Shown: piece after piece, positions 11,712 to 13,344 of the stretch
Layout: each line of letters starts with the position of its first letter
Numbering within the stretch: the stretch's first letter is position 1
Source of the DNA: an uncultured Oscillospiraceae bacterium
Lineage (GTDB): Bacteria; Bacillota; Clostridia; Oscillospirales; Oscillospiraceae
Assembly: GCA_905234005.1 (NCBI GenBank)
Contig: CAJOFW010000018.1
Coordinates: forward strand, 1 to 13,344
Direction of reading: 5' to 3'
Length of the DNA stretch: 13,344 nucleotides
Made by a program: the position numbers and the translations under genes
Notes under the pieces: generated by a model
The model's database searches: none
What the model saw: only the letters and a program-made list of their open reading frames with translations
What the model was told of the DNA's origin: nothing

Positions 11712-12881
11712 TCAGGCTTTTTCGAGCGCCTTCTGTATGCGGGCGCAGGCGTCCTCGCTCGGCGCGGTGACGGTCAGCGCAAGGGCGAGGCCGTCGTCCC
11801 CCGCCGGGCGGCGTTCGACGTGCAGGATGTGCGCGTGCTGGCTCTCGATCAGCTCGAGCACGGCGGCGGCCTCGCCGAGGTCGTGTACGACGGTCTCCAT
11901 CCGGCGGATGCGTCCCCGCTTCGTCAGGCTCCGCCGGATGACCTCGGAGAGGACGGCGGCGTCCATGTTGCCGCCCGAGAGGATGCACACCACGCGTTTG
12001 TCCGCCGCCGGCAGGTGCATGGCCGCCGCCGCCGTCAGAAGGCCGGACGGCTCCACGATCATCTTGTGGTTGTCGGTCATGTCCTGAAACACGTCGATCA
12101 GCTCGTCGTCCTCGACGGTGATGATCCCGTCCAGATTCCGCTGGATGTACGGAAACAGCCTGCGGCCCGGCTCCAGCACCGCCGTGCCGTCCGCGATCGT
12201 GGCGGCGTGATCGAGCTTGACGACGGCTCCCGCCTCCAGCGACGCCTTCATGCACGCCGCGCCGGCGGGCTCGACGCCGACGACCCGGATGCGGGGGTTT
12301 AACAGCTTTGCGAAGGCGCTCACGCCCGTGGCGAGGCCGCCGCCCCCGATCGGCACGAGCACCGTATCCACAAGCGGCAGATCGCGGACGATCTCGAACA
12401 TCATCGTACCCTGCCCCATCGCGACGTCGAGGTCGTCGAAGGGGTGCACGAACGTGTATCCGTGCTTTTCGGCGAGGGCGCGGGCGTGGGCCGACGCCTC
12501 GTCGAACACGCTGCCGCAGAGCACGACCTCCGCGCCGAGAGCTCTCGTCCGCTCGATCTTGATGAGCGGCGTCGTCTCCGGCATGACCACGACGGCCCGC
12601 ACGCCGTACTGCCGCGCCGCGTATGCCACGCCCTGGGCGTGGTTGCCGGCGCTGGCCGTGATGAGGCCGGTTTTGCGCTCCGCGTCGGACAGCGTGCTGA
12701 TCTTGTAGTACGCGCCGCGCACCTTGTACGCGCCGGTTCGCTGGGTGTTCTCCGGCTTGATGTAAACCTTGTTCCCGCTCTTCTGGCTGAGCGGATCGCT
12801 GTACACAAGACGCGTCATCTTCGTGACCTCGTGCACCTTGTCAACGGCCTTCTCGAACCGTTCCAGCGTGAAATAGTCCAT
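11712..12881 (-). CDS. ilvA: Threonine ammonia-lyase (PLP-dependent, ACT-domain type)
   Basis: The 389-residue enzyme deaminates L-threonine (and often L-serine) to 2-oxobutanoate and ammonia, feeding isoleucine synthesis or threonine catabolism. The PLP lysine is K53 in RTGAYKVRGA. TASAGNHAQGVAYAA (75-89) is the substrate loop, I178-GGGG-L the phosphate-binding glycine loop, and ILSGGN (300-305) contacts the PLP ring. Residues ~1-315 are the fold-type II catalytic part. Residues ~327-389 form a single ACT-like domain (METVVHDLGEAAAVLELIES), as in the ~400-residue threonine ammonia-lyases and unlike the two-ACT biosynthetic enzyme of E. coli. The start is supported by AAAGGAG 7 nt upstream on the minus strand. 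It is monocistronic, with its own promoter. Whether it is biosynthetic or catabolic cannot be decided here; the one-ACT form leans toward the latter. Confidence 0.95.
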   Translation of the reverse strand: MDYFTLERFEKAVDKVHEVTKMTRLVYSDPLSQKSGNKVYIKPENTQRTGAYKVRGAYYKISTLSDAERKTGLITASAGNHAQGVAYAARQYGVRAVVVMPETTPLIKIERTRALGAEVVLCGSVFDEASAHARALAEKHGYTFVHPFDDLDVAMGQGTMMFEIVRDLPLVDTVLVPIGGGGLATGVSAFAKLLNPRIRVVGVEPAGAACMKASLEAGAVVKLDHAATIADGTAVLEPGRRLFPYIQRNLDGIITVEDDELIDVFQDMTDNHKMIVEPSGLLTAAAAMHLPAADKRVVCILSGGNMDAAVLSEVIRRSLTKRGRIRRMETVVHDLGEAAAVLELIESQHAHILHVERRPAGDDGLALALTVTAPSEDACARIQKALEKA

Positions 12882-12898
12882 GATTCTCTCCTTTGCCG

Positions 12899-12978
12899 CC
12901 CGTATGCGTTTGGTTGTCCGGCTGTATGGGTCGCGTCCGGTTCCATCCGATTGCGCGGTTCCTTACGCGTCATACGGG
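12899..12978 (-). promoter_or_regulatory. Leader of ilvA with a long-range stem
   Basis: The ~105-nt leader between the predicted start of transcription and the ATG contains complementary 8-mers, CCCGTATG and CATACGGG (plus-strand 12899-12906 and 12971-12978). These could close a large structured loop ending just before the ribosome binding site. No T-box sequence, leader peptide or terminator is recognisable, so a regulatory role is weakly supported. Confidence 0.3.
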
Positions 12979-12994
12979 GCTCCGGGCGGCTGTT

Positions 12995-13023
12995 ATTATA
13001 CCATCGTTTGCCGCATCCCGCAA
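12995..13023 (-). promoter_or_regulatory. Promoter of ilvA
   Basis: On the minus strand the -10 is TATAAT (12995-13000), preceded by TGG (extended -10). The -35 TTGCGG (13018-13023) lies at 17 bp. The good -10 compensates for the weak -35. Confidence 0.72.
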
Positions 13024-13047
13024 CAGTAACGCGTTCGACGTGCCTTC

Positions 13048-13076
13048 TTGACGAAAACGGTACGGCGGCCTATAAT
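13048..13076 (+). promoter_or_regulatory. Divergent promoter of the last gene
   Basis: The -35 is TTGACG (13048-13053) and the -10 is TATAAT (13071-13076), with a 17-bp spacer. It is back-to-back with the ilvA promoter; the 8-bp palindrome AACGCGTT (13028-13035) lies between the two -35 elements. The leader to the ATG at 13170 holds a small hairpin with a GTGA tetraloop (13083-13096) and another at 13123-13137. Confidence 0.82.
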
Positions 13077-13169
13077 ATACAGGCCGCGTGAGCGGCTGTC
13101 ATGTTCTGTTTCGTTTATACTTCCGGCGGGCTGCCGGGCATACACAAAACCGTGAAGGTGGGGTTCGGA

Positions 13170-13344
13170 ATGATCTTTTTTGACAGACAGGAGCCTCTGA
13201 CGAACGAGGCGATCGACGCGCTGGTCAGAGATGCGGTGGAGGCGTGCGCCGCCGCCTCCCGAAACCGGGCGGAGGATCCGACGGAGTTTCGGCTGGCGCT
13301 GGAGGAGATTCTGCTTCGGTTCCGGGATCGCTTCGGCTGCGACG
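13170..13344 (+). CDS. Unidentified protein, N-terminal 58 residues only
   Basis: The frame opens at the ATG at 13170 with AAGGTGGGG (13155-13163) just upstream and runs open to the window edge. The visible part begins MIFFDRQEPLTNEAIDALV and continues as mainly helical, charged sequence. The stretch FRLALEEILLRFRDRFG resembles the N-box helix of GHKL-type ATPase domains (anti-sigma-factor-like or histidine-kinase-like), where the Glu pair would bind magnesium. That resemblance is weak and the nucleotide-binding motifs would lie beyond the window. It is transcribed divergently from ilvA. Confidence 0.65.
   Translation, partial: MIFFDRQEPLTNEAIDALVRDAVEACAAASRNRAEDPTEFRLALEEILLRFRDRFGCD

Overview
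The window (13,344 bp, GC-rich) looks like chromosomal DNA of a high-GC member of the Bacillota, probably class Clostridia (Oscillospiraceae or Christensenellales-like gut lineages). The basis is the strong AGGAGG-type ribosome binding sites, sigma-A promoters close to TTGACA-N17-TATAAT, intrinsic terminators with T tracts, and the gene families present (PadR plus DUF2812, clostridial-type MATE, threonine ammonia-lyase with a C-terminal ACT domain). The taxonomic call is inference from gene style, not from a marker gene.

Layout from left to right. (1) 1-748: the 3' end of a Cu/Zn superoxide dismutase family gene, then two small translationally coupled genes of unknown function, closed by a strong terminator. 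(2) 808-2106: a single-gene unit for an exported HAD-superfamily phosphatase. (3) 2133-4035: a single-gene unit for a 550-residue protein that appears to join an integrase-type core-binding domain to DUF7309/DUF6930-like domains, with an acidic linker and a LexA-like dyad in its leader. (4) 4139-7080: a compact four-gene operon of PadR repressor, DUF2812 membrane protein, uridine-kinase-like P-loop NTPase and MATE efflux pump. It sits behind two overlapping promoters and a dyad, and ends at a terminator. (5) 7122-8976: a REC-GGDEF-EAL protein with a degenerate GGDEF site and an intact EAL site, predicted to be a c-di-GMP phosphodiesterase under phosphorylation control. (6) 8977-9676: a 700-bp region that looks empty but carries, on the minus strand, a promoter and two paralogous 18-residue micropeptide genes separated by a dispersed repeat. 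It also holds a 16-bp palindrome and the plus-strand promoter of the next gene. (7) 9677-11467: a secreted, acidic, beta-helix-like protein, followed by a second copy of the repeat and a bidirectional terminator. (8) 11712-13023, minus strand: threonine ammonia-lyase with its own promoter and leader. (9) 13048-13344: a divergent promoter and the first 58 codons of an unidentified gene cut by the window edge.

The best candidate for something undescribed is the micropeptide pair at 9101-9377. The two reading frames have equal length, both have ribosome binding sites, and they differ mostly at third codon positions. The second candidate is the integrase-domain/DUF fusion with its LexA-like leader dyad. 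The PadR operon is a coherent efflux-response module whose DUF2812 protein and NTPase have no assigned role in such a system. Nothing here resembles a CRISPR array, rRNA, tRNA or a transposase gene.
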